Positions 57,601-64,000 of a DNA stretch of 64,000 nucleotides are shown here, in pieces. The stretch comes from Austwickia sp. (GTDB lineage Bacteria > Actinomycetota > Actinomycetes > Actinomycetales > Dermatophilaceae). Both the position numbers and the translations under genes were made by a program. Positions within the stretch are counted from its first letter, which is position 1. Every line of letters starts with the position of its first letter. The notes beneath the pieces are model-generated. The model made no database searches. It was not told the DNA's origin and saw only the letters and a list, made by a program, of their open reading frames with translations. The stretch spans positions 372,001 to 436,000 of the forward strand of contig JADJTI010000001.1 in NCBI GenBank assembly GCA_016711265.1. Direction: 5' to 3'.

Positions 57601-57909
57601 GGACATGGGTGGCGTTCGGTGCGAAGCCTAACCATTGGCGGAGCAGTGCTTCAGACCACGAGATCGGGCTCGGTGTACACCACGAGACCACGGTGGACGA
57701 ACGCGATCACCATCATCGGCACCCGGAGCCGAACCGGAGGCCCGGCCACCGTGATCGTGGACGGAACGAGGCGCTATCCCCTGACGACGCGGTCCCCCCG
57801 AACCTCCAGCGGCCCGATCTTCCGGCTCCAGCTCCCCTATGGCCAGCACCGCTTCACCTTCACCAACGGCAGCGGGCTGCAACAACTGGATGCGATCATC
57901 TACGGCTGA
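54673..57909 (+). CDS. Large secreted repeat protein (Ig-like repeats)
   Basis: A 1078-residue exported protein. A signal peptide (about 1-44, ending THE VTPAHA site) is followed by a unique domain (about 45-155), six near-identical 95-98-residue Ig-like repeats (about 157-729; core TATVGVSVSVSGTS, VDVTGGGSIPVGSGSVHGNA, AARWAGSDTHEAATTT), a putative-Ig/cadherin-like domain (about 735-815, ASGGTTPYTWSATGLTGSGL), a Pro-rich linker (about 818-860), an Fn3-like domain (about 865-970) and a C-terminal beta domain. No sortase motif or membrane anchor is seen, so it is probably released or held non-covalently. Likely an adhesin or wall stalk; ligand unknown. Confidence 0.82.
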   Translation: MNVLTARRPRRIRLGQILLTALAALTVLTVFGFTGVGVTPAHAAAQWRCTDSTLGGSYNTPSYYVTGLAPLPGSWPVDTSIIPVVLTSDQDAVNSTTVTGSQGLPAGVSVQDHNGGKALKGVPTTVDSHAAETIRIDFQDDVGDFWCIWNNPLTVAKIATSTALTGPPTATVGVSVSVSGTSSGIPNGTPVSFVDVTGGGSIPVGSGSVHGNAISGTLIMTTAGARQVAARWAGSDTHEAATTTSVGVTVAKIATSTALTGPTSATVGTSVSVTGTSTNIPDGTSVDVVDVTGGGSIPVGSGSVHGNAISGTLIMTTAGARQVAARWAGSDTHEAATTTSVGVTVAKIATATALTGPTSATVGTSVSVTGTSTNIPDGTSVDVVDVTGGGSIPVGSGSVHGNAISGTLIMTTAGARQVAARWAGSDTHEAATTTAVTMTVSAAAKIATSTALTGPPTATVGVSVSVSGTSSGIPNGTPVSFVDVTGGGSIPVGSGSVHGNAISGTLIMTTAGARQVAARWAGSDTHEAATTTSVGVTVAKIATATALTGPTSATVGTSVSVTGTSTNIPDGTSVDVVDVTGGGSIPVGSGSVHGNAISGTLIMTTAGARQVAARWAGNDTHEAATTTSVGVTVAKIATATALTGPTTATVGTSVSVTGTSTNIPDDETVQLVDVTGGDSIPVGSGRVTSNAITGAVIMTTAGARRVEARWAGSDTREAATTTTVSVQALAALSLASVNYPNGRAGTSYSALIRPQASGGTTPYTWSATGLTGSGLTMAPATGEITGNFPVPGVYTVTIYVTDANLDTDSVTDVITIENAVPAWTPWDPSGGSASPVNPPAPVTPAAPQQPNNPAPPQTGSGLGAPRSAASPISTIVGGRGGRTITWAAPTGAQGAVTYHVQTRPIRVHPVTGVRTAGAWTDMIRGTRATALPLTGANGALLSYRVQGSDSTGATSPWSAPVAVSLPTDVNGKSGSAGHGWRSVRSLTIGGAVLQTTRSGSVYTTRPRWTNAITIIGTRSRTGGPATVIVDGTRRYPLTTRSPRTSSGPIFRLQLPYGQHRFTFTNGSGLQQLDAIIYG
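55141..56859 (+). repeat. Six tandem 285-294-bp repeats inside the secreted protein gene
   Basis: Copies start at 55141, 55426, 55711, 56005, 56290 and 56575; five are 285 bp, the third is 294 bp. By their first 100 bp they fall into types A, B, B, A, B, C. Long stretches are identical at the DNA level between copies, including synonymous sites, which indicates recent duplication or gene conversion. Confidence 0.92.
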
Positions 57910-57940
57910 CGAATCCGTCCCCACGGAGAGCCGCGGGGCG

Positions 57941-58654
57941 TCACCACCAGGCGCGAGCGCTCTCGGTGGGGCCGTCGACCTCGGTGAGCCCGGCGTCGAC
58001 CACCCGAACGGGGGCGGCCGCGAGCGCGCGCCAGCCCGCCACGTCCGGCTGGACCACCCGCACCCGAGCGCCCTCAGCATGCCAGCGCCGCGCCACCTCC
58101 GGCTGGGTCCGTGTGAGAGCCTCCCAGGCCAGTTGGGCGGCGTGTCCGCATTGGGCGGCGGCCTTCCCGGTGCTCAGAACGGCGTGCGGGGTCAGGGCGA
58201 TGGTGATCAGAGGTACGGCGTGCTCCTGCGGCGGCTCTTCGCGGCCTTCGACGTCGTCGGGGAAGTGGGTGCCGCTGACTTGAAGGCGGTCCAGCTCCGG
58301 CGGCAGCGGTCGGGCCGGCGCGGGCACGAACGCCCGGACCTGGGCCCGGTCCTGCCATCCCGCGCGCACGCTTATCCCGGGCAGCTCCTGCACCTCTTCC
58401 CAGCGCAGGCCACGGGCACGGCGTACCAGTTTGCGGATCCGCCCGTGCCGCCAGTGCTGCACCTGCGCGGCCCACGGCCCGTCGCCGGTCGCGCGCGGAT
58501 CTGCGAGTACGCCGACCACGGCCTTGGCCGCGGCCGCGCACACCTCGAGGTGGGTGGGCAGCGCCTGCTTGTCGTACCGGACGGCGATCTGCATCGCCCA
58601 CTCGACGTCAGGAAAGCCGAGGTCGAACGGCCAGCCGGACGACTCCGCGTCCAT
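57941..58654 (-). CDS. Peptidyl-tRNA hydrolase, Pth2-like
   Basis: A 237-residue protein whose C-terminal part (about 150-237) is a Pth2-type domain: TGKAAAQCGHAAQLAWEALT is the family core with conserved Lys and His, and ending segments fit the fold. Pth2 enzymes release peptidyl-tRNA that has dropped off the ribosome. The N-terminal 140 residues (EWAMQIAVRYDKQALPTHLE and on) include a repeat-like first half seen in actinobacterial homologues. The ATG overlaps the arc stop by one base (TGATG), so the two are coupled. Confidence 0.82.
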   Translation of the reverse strand: MDAESSGWPFDLGFPDVEWAMQIAVRYDKQALPTHLEVCAAAAKAVVGVLADPRATGDGPWAAQVQHWRHGRIRKLVRRARGLRWEEVQELPGISVRAGWQDRAQVRAFVPAPARPLPPELDRLQVSGTHFPDDVEGREEPPQEHAVPLITIALTPHAVLSTGKAAAQCGHAAQLAWEALTRTQPEVARRWHAEGARVRVVQPDVAGWRALAAAPVRVVDAGLTEVDGPTESARAWW

Positions 58655-60282
58655 CAGAGGTACCGCGGTGAGGCGGTCACCTCGTGCACCGACGCTTCCG
58701 ACTCCCCCGCCGCAGCGGGGGCATCGCGCTCGGGGGCGATCCGGCGTACCTCGATCACCCGCTCGCCGCGGCGACCCGACACCCGCAACCAGTCCTCGGG
58801 GTTGGAGGTGTTGGGGAGGTCCTCGTTCTCGATGAACTCGGCCCGGCAGGCCTGGCGCAATTGTGCCGTGCTGAGGCCACGCTCCCCGGTGGCCAGCAGT
58901 GTCTTGATGGCCGTCCGCTTGGCGCGGTCCACGATGTTCTGGATCATGGCGCCGCTGGCGAAATCGCCGAAGTACAGGACCTCCCGCTGGCCGCTGGCCA
59001 TCACCACCTCCAGGTAGCGGTTGGCCGGCGTCCGCGCGTACATCTCCTCCACGACCGCGTCGATCATCGCCGCGACCGTCGCGTCCCGGTCGCCGTCATG
59101 CATTGCCAGGTCGCCTGCGTGCAGCGGCAGGTCGGCGGTCAGGTACTTGCTGAAGATGTCCCGCGCGGACGGGGAGTCGGGGCGTTCGATCTTGATCTTG
59201 GCGTCCAGTCGACCGGGGCGCAGGATCGCGGGGTCGATCATGTCCTCGCGGTTGGACGCGCCAATGACGATGACGTTGTCCAGGCGCTCCACGCCGTCGA
59301 TCTCGGCCAGCAGCTGCGGCACGATGGTTGTCTCAACATCGGAGGACAATCCGGACCCACGGGTGCGGAACAACGAATCCATCTCGTCGAAGAACACCAC
59401 CACGGGTGCCCCGCCAGTGGCGTGCTCCCGGGCCCGCTGGAAGATCAGCCGGATCTGCCGCTCGGTCTCCCCAACGTACTTGTTGAGCAGCTCCGGGCCC
59501 TTGACGTTCAAGAAGTACGCCGTGACTGCCTCCGGGTCACTGCCCAGGCCGCGCAGCTGGGCGCTCTGTCGTGCCAGCGAAGCCGCCACCGCTTTGGCGA
59601 TCAACGTCTTGCCACATCCGGGTGGGCCGTAGAGCAGCACCCCTTTGGGCGGGCGCAGGTGATGCTCGCGGAACAGCTCGGGGTGCAGGTAGGGCAACTC
59701 GACGGCGTCGCGGATGGCCTCGATCTGGGAGGCCAGGCCGCCGATGTCCTCGTAGGAGACGTCCGGCACCTCCTCCAGGATCATGTCCTGGACCTCGGCC
59801 TTGGGGATCACCTCGTAGACGAAGCCGCTGCGAGCATCCAGCAGCACCAGATCCCCCTGCCGCAGCGTCTGCCCGTGCAGGCTGGCCGCCCGGCGTACCA
59901 CCCGGTGTTCCTCCCCGTGCAGCACCACGACGACCCGGTCGTGCCCCAGGGTCTCGTGGACCGTGACCACCTGGCCCAGATCCTCGAAGCGCACCACCTC
60001 CACCACCGCGAGGGCATCGTTCATCCGCACCTCGACCCCGGCTCGCAGTGCGTCCGGGGGCACGTGGGGGCCGACGCTCACCCGCATCTTGCGCCCGGCG
60101 GTCATCACGTCCACCGAGTCGTCGTCGTGGCGCTGGACGACCTGCCCGTACGTCGAGGGCGGCGTGGCCAGCTGCTCCACCTGCGCCTTGAGCGCCACGA
60201 GCTGCTCTCGGGCCTGGCCGAGCGCCGCGACAAGGGTGTCGTTCTTGCGGGACAGGTCCTGCAGGGAGGAGTCCTGGCTCAT
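58654..60282 (-). CDS. arc: Proteasome-associated AAA ATPase Arc/Mpa
   Basis: A 542-residue hexameric ATPase that recognises pupylated proteins, unfolds them and feeds them to the 20S core. An N-terminal coiled coil (about 5-42) binds Pup, two OB folds follow (about 45-180), then the AAA domain with LLYGPPGCGKT (Walker A) and VVVFFDEMDSLF (Walker B). It ends in PRYL; the penultimate Tyr matches the HbYX-type tail (usually QYL) that docks into the alpha ring. ATG 60282 overlaps the trmI stop (ATGA). Confidence 0.96.
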   Translation of the reverse strand: MSQDSSLQDLSRKNDTLVAALGQAREQLVALKAQVEQLATPPSTYGQVVQRHDDDSVDVMTAGRKMRVSVGPHVPPDALRAGVEVRMNDALAVVEVVRFEDLGQVVTVHETLGHDRVVVVLHGEEHRVVRRAASLHGQTLRQGDLVLLDARSGFVYEVIPKAEVQDMILEEVPDVSYEDIGGLASQIEAIRDAVELPYLHPELFREHHLRPPKGVLLYGPPGCGKTLIAKAVAASLARQSAQLRGLGSDPEAVTAYFLNVKGPELLNKYVGETERQIRLIFQRAREHATGGAPVVVFFDEMDSLFRTRGSGLSSDVETTIVPQLLAEIDGVERLDNVIVIGASNREDMIDPAILRPGRLDAKIKIERPDSPSARDIFSKYLTADLPLHAGDLAMHDGDRDATVAAMIDAVVEEMYARTPANRYLEVVMASGQREVLYFGDFASGAMIQNIVDRAKRTAIKTLLATGERGLSTAQLRQACRAEFIENEDLPNTSNPEDWLRVSGRRGERVIEVRRIAPERDAPAAAGESEASVHEVTASPRYL

Positions 60283-61328
60283 TGCGGTGTCTCCGTCCCC
60301 GCGCTCTCATCCGGCAGCCCGCGCCGACGTACCAACCGTCGGATCTTGCGGTCGGACACCGGCCGTTCGCCCAGCGCCTCGGGCTCCCAGTCCTGATCGG
60401 GTACGTCGTCCCAGGCCCCCCCGCGCCAGCGCCCGTCCTCGTCGTACGCACCGGCCGCCGGTCGACGTTTGCGCAGTGGCGGGGTGACTCCGGGGGCGAG
60501 CCGGCGGGTGGTGATCAGGAACCCGGTGTGCCCGTGCATCCGGTGCTGGGGTCGGACCGCCAGACCCTCCAGGTGCCAACCGCGCACGATGGTCTCCCAG
60601 GCCGCCGGTTCGGTGAACCCGCCGTGGTCCCGCGCGGTCTCGGCCACCCGGGACAGCTGGGTCGCGGTGGCGACGTAGCAGATCAGCACGCCGCCGGGGG
60701 TCAGCGCATCAGCCACCACGTCCAGGCACTCCCAGGGCGCCAGCATGTCGAGCACGACGCGGTCCAGCGAACCGGGCGCCACCTGGCGGGGCAGTGCCTC
60801 GCTGAGATCACCCACGGTGAGCTGCCACGCCGGGTGGGGTCCACCGAAGAACGCCTCGACGTTGGCCCGGGCGATCGCCGCGAACTCGGCCCGCCGCTCG
60901 AAGGAGTGCAAGGAGCCCCCGTCGCCCACCGCCCGCAGCAGCGACATGCTCAGCGCCCCGGAACCGGCACCGGCCTCGGCTACCCGGGCGCCGGGGAAGA
61001 TGTCCGCCATGGCGACGATCTGACCGGCGTCCTTGGGGTAGACGACCTGGGCGCCGCGCGGCATCGACATCACGTGATCGGCGAGCAGCGGCCGCAGCAC
61101 GAGGTATTGGACGCCGGCGGTGTTGGTGATGGTCGTGCCGTCAGGTGCGCCGACGAGCTCGTCGTGAGCCAGCGACCCGCGGTGGGTGAAGAACTGCTGG
61201 CCCGGGGTCAACGTGATGGTGTGCATCCGGCCCTTGGGGTCGGTCAGCTGCACCCGTTCCCCCGCCATGAGCGGGCCGCGGCGGCGATCGGCCCCGGTGG
61301 GCCCCGGCGGGGCGCTCGCTTCGGTCAT
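60279..61328 (-). CDS. trmI: tRNA (adenine-58-N1)-methyltransferase
   Basis: A 349-residue SAM-dependent enzyme that makes m1A58 in the T-loop of tRNA. The N-terminal beta domain is followed by a Rossmann methyltransferase with VAEAGAGSGALSMSLLRAVG (SAM motif I) and DRVVLDMLAPWECLD (motif IV). ATG 61328 is preferred over TTG 61337; TAGACT lies eight bases upstream, suggesting a leaderless transcript that carries trmI-arc-pth2. A C-terminal polar extension (about 270-349) is common in actinobacteria. Confidence 0.93.
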   Translation of the reverse strand: MTEASAPPGPTGADRRRGPLMAGERVQLTDPKGRMHTITLTPGQQFFTHRGSLAHDELVGAPDGTTITNTAGVQYLVLRPLLADHVMSMPRGAQVVYPKDAGQIVAMADIFPGARVAEAGAGSGALSMSLLRAVGDGGSLHSFERRAEFAAIARANVEAFFGGPHPAWQLTVGDLSEALPRQVAPGSLDRVVLDMLAPWECLDVVADALTPGGVLICYVATATQLSRVAETARDHGGFTEPAAWETIVRGWHLEGLAVRPQHRMHGHTGFLITTRRLAPGVTPPLRKRRPAAGAYDEDGRWRGGAWDDVPDQDWEPEALGERPVSDRKIRRLVRRRGLPDESAGTETPQ

Positions 61329-61393
61329 GATGCCCAAGTCTAGGTCGCCGGCCCCGCGGCCCTCATGCCGGTTTCATGGCGGCGCGTGCGGGT

Positions 61394-62536
61394 TCAGCTG
61401 AGGGCGCGCTCGACGTCGTCGGCGAGCACGACGCCGGTGACCTGACCTGACGGGGCCCGCAGGGCGATGAACGTGGCCGAGGTGGTGGCCATCCGGGAGA
61501 GCACCGTGGTCAACTCGGTGGGGTGCTCTGGGTGGGTGTCCAGGATCCACCCTTCCGGCTGGGCGAGCACAAACGCGCTGGAGGGGACGTTCCACAGCTG
61601 CTCGGCGCTGAACCCTTCGGCCGGGCGGGTGTCCAGGACGCCGCGGGGTTGCCCGGCCGGGTCCAGCACCACGACAACGGCGCTCCCCCCGAACTCGGCT
61701 CCACGGCGTACGGCTTCGGCCAACGGCAACATCCCGGACACCAGGATGGCCGGTCGAGCAACGTCGCGGACCGACACCTGCGCCAGCCGATGCGAGGCAT
61801 GTCCGGAGGCGATCGCCTGGGAGGCCCCGAACCACAGCAGGGCGCCCAGGAAGGCGAGCCAGACCAGCGCGAACAGCGAAGGCGGGTCGCCCTCGAGGAA
61901 CGGTTTCACCAGGAACCAGAACACCACGGCCACGGTGACCAGGCGCCCTGACCAACCCGCAGCGATGAGGCCCGACGAGCGCCGTCCGGTGGCCTTCCAG
62001 ACGACCGCGTCGACCAGGAAGCCGCCGTCCAGGGGCAGTCCCGGGAGGAGGTTGAACACCCCGACGAAGAGGTTGGCGTAGGCCGCCGCCCACAGCAGTC
62101 CGTAGCCGACCGGCTGGTTGACCTGGGGCAATGCCAGCCAGCACAGGAATCCGACGACGAGATTGGCCAGCGGACCGACGACGGCGATGACCGCGCTGCG
62201 ACCGGGGGTGGCCGTCGTCGGGTTGTACGCCGTGTGCCCGCCCCACAGATTGGCGACGACCCGCTCGACGGGGTAGCCGAAGCGTCGCGCGGCCACCGCG
62301 TGGGCGGCTTCGTGCACCAGCACCGAGGCGAGCAGGATCACCGCTCCGGCGGCGGCGACCAGGTAGGCGCTGGCGCCGAGCCCGGGGGCCCAGGTGTGGA
62401 TCTGGGAGCCGTACCAGGCGATCAGCACGAGGGCGATCAGCCCCCAACCCTTGCCCAGGTACACCGGGACGCCACTGATGGTGGCGATCCGCAGGCCGTG
62501 TTCCGCGGACCGTCGCGGAGGCTGCTGCTCGGACAT
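61394..62536 (-). CDS. Site-2 protease family (M50) membrane protease with CBS-like region
   Basis: A 380-residue intramembrane zinc metalloprotease. It has about six membrane helices; the zinc motif is VLVHEAAHAVAARRFG (HExxH) near residue 80 and the second site is NLLPGLPLDGG. The C-terminal 130 residues resemble a CBS-domain pair (SVRDVARPAILVSGMLPLAE and GVVLADDVERAL). ATG 62536 is used; TAGGGT (62549-62544) lies seven bases before it. Substrate is unknown; related proteases act in regulated proteolysis. Confidence 0.88.
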   Translation of the reverse strand: MSEQQPPRRSAEHGLRIATISGVPVYLGKGWGLIALVLIAWYGSQIHTWAPGLGASAYLVAAAGAVILLASVLVHEAAHAVAARRFGYPVERVVANLWGGHTAYNPTTATPGRSAVIAVVGPLANLVVGFLCWLALPQVNQPVGYGLLWAAAYANLFVGVFNLLPGLPLDGGFLVDAVVWKATGRRSSGLIAAGWSGRLVTVAVVFWFLVKPFLEGDPPSLFALVWLAFLGALLWFGASQAIASGHASHRLAQVSVRDVARPAILVSGMLPLAEAVRRGAEFGGSAVVVVLDPAGQPRGVLDTRPAEGFSAEQLWNVPSSAFVLAQPEGWILDTHPEHPTELTTVLSRMATTSATFIALRAPSGQVTGVVLADDVERALS

Positions 62537-62552
62537 GTCCACGACCCTACGT

Positions 62553-62568
62553 CACGCACCGGTGCGTG
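62553..62568. promoter_or_regulatory. Perfect 16-bp palindrome between divergent promoters
   Basis: CACGCACCGGTGCGTG is its own reverse complement. It lies between the -10 box of the M50 gene (62544-62549) and the PafBC-type element of the nuclease gene (62580-62602), so it is well placed to act as an operator for one or both. Confidence 0.6.
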
Positions 62569-62579
62569 CCTCGCGTGCG

Positions 62580-62602
62580 TTGTCGGTGCCCGGTCGTACT
62601 GT
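62580..62602 (+). promoter_or_regulatory. PafBC-type DNA-damage promoter of the RecB-like nuclease gene
   Basis: TTGTCGGTG (62580-62588), eight bases, TACTGT (62597-62602), and ATG 62610 seven bases later. It fits the RecA-NDp pattern in both blocks and in spacing. Confidence 0.78.
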
Positions 62603-62609
62603 GTGCGCC

Positions 62610-63497
62610 ATGGTGGTGGCTGTGGCGTCGGAGAGGGCAAGCATCAAGGTGACGGGTCCGTCGCTGTCCCCGAGTCGGGCCGCGGACTTCATGCAGTGCC
62701 CGATGCTGTACCGGTTCCGGGTCATCGACCGGCTCCCGGAGGCACCGTCGGCGGCCGCGGCGCGGGGAACGCTCGTGCATGCCGCACTGGAGCGGGCCTT
62801 CGACCTCCCCGCAGATCGTCGCACCCGGGAGGCGGTGGCGGCCCTGCTGGGCGCCTGCTGGGCCGCCGTGGTCGAGGATCGTCCGGAGCTGGCCACCCTG
62901 GTGGACTCGGCCGATCCCCGGGCTCTGGACGCCTGGCTGGAGGAAGCGCTGCGGCTCGTGGAGCGGTGGTTCACCCTCGAGGACCCGACGCGCCTGGAGC
63001 CCGCGGCGCGAGAGATGTACGTCGAGGCCGACGTCGACGGGTTGACCCTGCGGGGGTACGTCGACCGCTTGGATGTCGCGCCGGACGGCCGGATGCGGGT
63101 GGTCGATTACAAAACGGGCCGCTCCCCCTCGGTGCTGTTCGAGGCGCGGGCCTTGTTCCAGATGAAGTTCTATGCGCTGGTGCTGTGGCGGATGCGCGGC
63201 CGGGTGCCCACGCTGTTGCAGCTGGTCTACCTGGGCGACGGGGAGATCCTGCGGTATGCCCCCGACGAACACGATCTCCTGGCCGTGGAGCGTAAGGTGA
63301 AATCGCTGTGGGCCGCGATCGCTCGGGCCGGTGCCACCGGAGATTTCCGGCCCTCCCCTGGTCGGCTCTGCGGTTGGTGCGATCACCAGAGTCTGTGTCC
63401 GGCGTGGGGTGGTACGCCGCCGCCGCTGCCCGAGCGGGCTGCGGAGCTGGCCGTGGACCCTGCCGTTGCGGGCGATCCCGGCCCCGCCGAGGATTGA
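62610..63497 (+). CDS. RecB-like PD-(D/E)XK nuclease with Fe-S cysteines
   Basis: A 295-residue nuclease of the RecB/Cas4/AddB-type group, found next to the proteasome genes in many actinobacteria. The nuclease core has RGTLVHAALERAF (His), GYVDRLDV (Asp), VVDYKTG (Asp-x-Lys) and a downstream QMKFYALVLW motif. Cys30 (FMQCPMLYRF) and Cys254, Cys257, Cys263 (CGWCDHQSLCP) can hold a 4Fe-4S cluster as in AddB and Cas4. ATG 62610 follows a PafBC-type promoter with a seven-base gap, so a leaderless, DNA-damage-induced transcript is likely. Confidence 0.9.
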   Translation: MVVAVASERASIKVTGPSLSPSRAADFMQCPMLYRFRVIDRLPEAPSAAAARGTLVHAALERAFDLPADRRTREAVAALLGACWAAVVEDRPELATLVDSADPRALDAWLEEALRLVERWFTLEDPTRLEPAAREMYVEADVDGLTLRGYVDRLDVAPDGRMRVVDYKTGRSPSVLFEARALFQMKFYALVLWRMRGRVPTLLQLVYLGDGEILRYAPDEHDLLAVERKVKSLWAAIARAGATGDFRPSPGRLCGWCDHQSLCPAWGGTPPPLPERAAELAVDPAVAGDPGPAED

Positions 63498-63518
63498 TGG
63501 TGGTACTGGCGTTCGGGA

Positions 63519-63534
63519 TCGAACAGATGTACTA
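63519..63534 (+). promoter_or_regulatory. LexA-like SOS box
   Basis: TCGAACAGATGTACTA resembles the actinobacterial SOS box TCGAAC-N4-GTTCGA; the left half is perfect and the right half matches at 4 of 6. It overlaps the -10-like TACTAT (63530-63535) just before the 13E12-type gene. Confidence 0.6.
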
Positions 63535-63541
63535 TGACGGC

Positions 63542-64000
63542 ATGGATGGTCCCCCTTCGCATGACGTGGCCGAGCACCTCGCCCGACAGGTGCACGAGGT
63601 GGCCGGGATCTTGAATCGTGCGCACGCTGAACTGGTGGCGCTGGTCAGCCGGGCCCTGGACGAGGATGCCTGGGGTGGCGGCGGGATCGTCAGTCCGGAG
63701 CACTGGCTGGTCCTGCACGCCGGGCTCTCCCGCGGCCGGGCTGCGGCGATCGTCGCGGTGGCGCGGCGCCGCCATGAGCTTCCGGTGACCATCGCGGCCT
63801 TCGAGGAGGGGCAGCTCTCCGTAGAGCAGACTGCCACGGTGGCCCGACATGCCCCGAGCAGTCATGAGGCGTCCGTGGCCGAGCTGGCTGTGCACGCGAC
63901 GGTTCCGCAGATTCAGCGGGCGGTCTCCCGCTATCCCTTCCTGCCACCGACCGCGAGCGCCGACGTTCCGGAGCCGGGACCGCAGCTGACCATGGGAACC
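63542..64000 (+). CDS. 13E12-repeat/DUF222 protein, N-terminal part
   Basis: The first 153 residues of a DUF222 (13E12 repeat) protein; the gene runs off the window end. The N-terminal helical domain is recognised by LNRAHAELVALVSRAL, SPEHWLVLHAGLSRGRAAAI and LSVEQTATVARHAP. Full proteins carry a C-terminal HNH endonuclease domain, which cannot be checked here. ATG 63542 is chosen for the TACTAT -10 box six bases upstream; ATG 63497 and 63527 are in frame. These genes are LexA-regulated in mycobacteria, in line with the SOS-like box. Confidence 0.8.
   Translation, partial: MDGPPSHDVAEHLARQVHEVAGILNRAHAELVALVSRALDEDAWGGGGIVSPEHWLVLHAGLSRGRAAAIVAVARRRHELPVTIAAFEEGQLSVEQTATVARHAPSSHEASVAELAVHATVPQIQRAVSRYPFLPPTASADVPEPGPQLTMGT

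Noticed and set aside
1..64000. tRNA, rRNA, tmRNA, RNase P or SRP RNA genes
   Set aside because: No T-loop/acceptor pattern or conserved core was seen by eye. A covariance search would be decisive.

Overview
This is a high-GC actinobacterial chromosome segment. The evidence is a complete Pup-proteasome locus, RbpA, pafBC, the lnt/ppm pair, pyrophosphate-type phosphofructokinase, many GTG starts and many promoters whose -10 box sits 5-8 bases before the start codon (leaderless genes). Genus cannot be fixed from the sequence; no rRNA, tRNA or CRISPR array is visible.

Layout. 1-12.0 kb: end of gcvP, a GCS2-family ligase, PPi-phosphofructokinase, a GH13 glycosidase, a secreted PGRP amidase, a CDF metal transporter and a large FAD/Fe-S oxidoreductase. 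12.0-20.2 kb: small mixed genes (tag, an isochorismatase-like hydrolase, an Hsp70-like protein, DUF2277, a TPR/DUF218/beta-barrel fusion, DUF952, a hydrolase, SRPBCC, MarR). 20.2-24.8 kb: an accessory patch with a protoglobin divergent from a Cys-rich MarR regulator, followed by decaying toxin-antitoxin modules: a RelE-type toxin with a beheaded antitoxin, vapBC whose vapC lost its stop, a frameshifted GNAT, and a broken yefM-yoeB fused in frame to a LssY-domain gene. 24.8-32.0 kb: housekeeping and envelope genes including csbD behind a sigma-B/F-type promoter, rbpA behind a SigR-type promoter, and fxsA-ppm-lnt. 32.0-45.3 kb: MFS pump, 5'-3' exonuclease, then (minus strand) pafA-FKBP-antiporter-pafB-pafC-tatA-tatC-helY. 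45.4-49.6 kb: dop-pup-prcB-prcA with a CAP-domain gene on the opposite strand between prcA and pafA. 49.6-58.7 kb: about 8 kb of unrelated genes, including prs and a 1078-residue repeat protein, separating dop from arc. 58.7-64 kb: arc, trmI, a site-2 protease, a RecB-like nuclease and the start of a 13E12/DUF222 gene.

How it fits together. Pup is deamidated by Dop, ligated to substrates by PafA, and tagged proteins are unfolded by Arc and degraded by PrcAB. PafBC, encoded in the same cluster, is the actinobacterial LexA-independent DNA-damage activator. Four places in the window carry its promoter pattern (TTGTCRGtg-N8-TAnnnT): before tag, a glyoxalase pseudogene, an SRPBCC gene and the RecB-like nuclease. 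A LexA-like box precedes the 13E12 gene. The window therefore holds both the regulator and several likely targets of a DNA-damage response.
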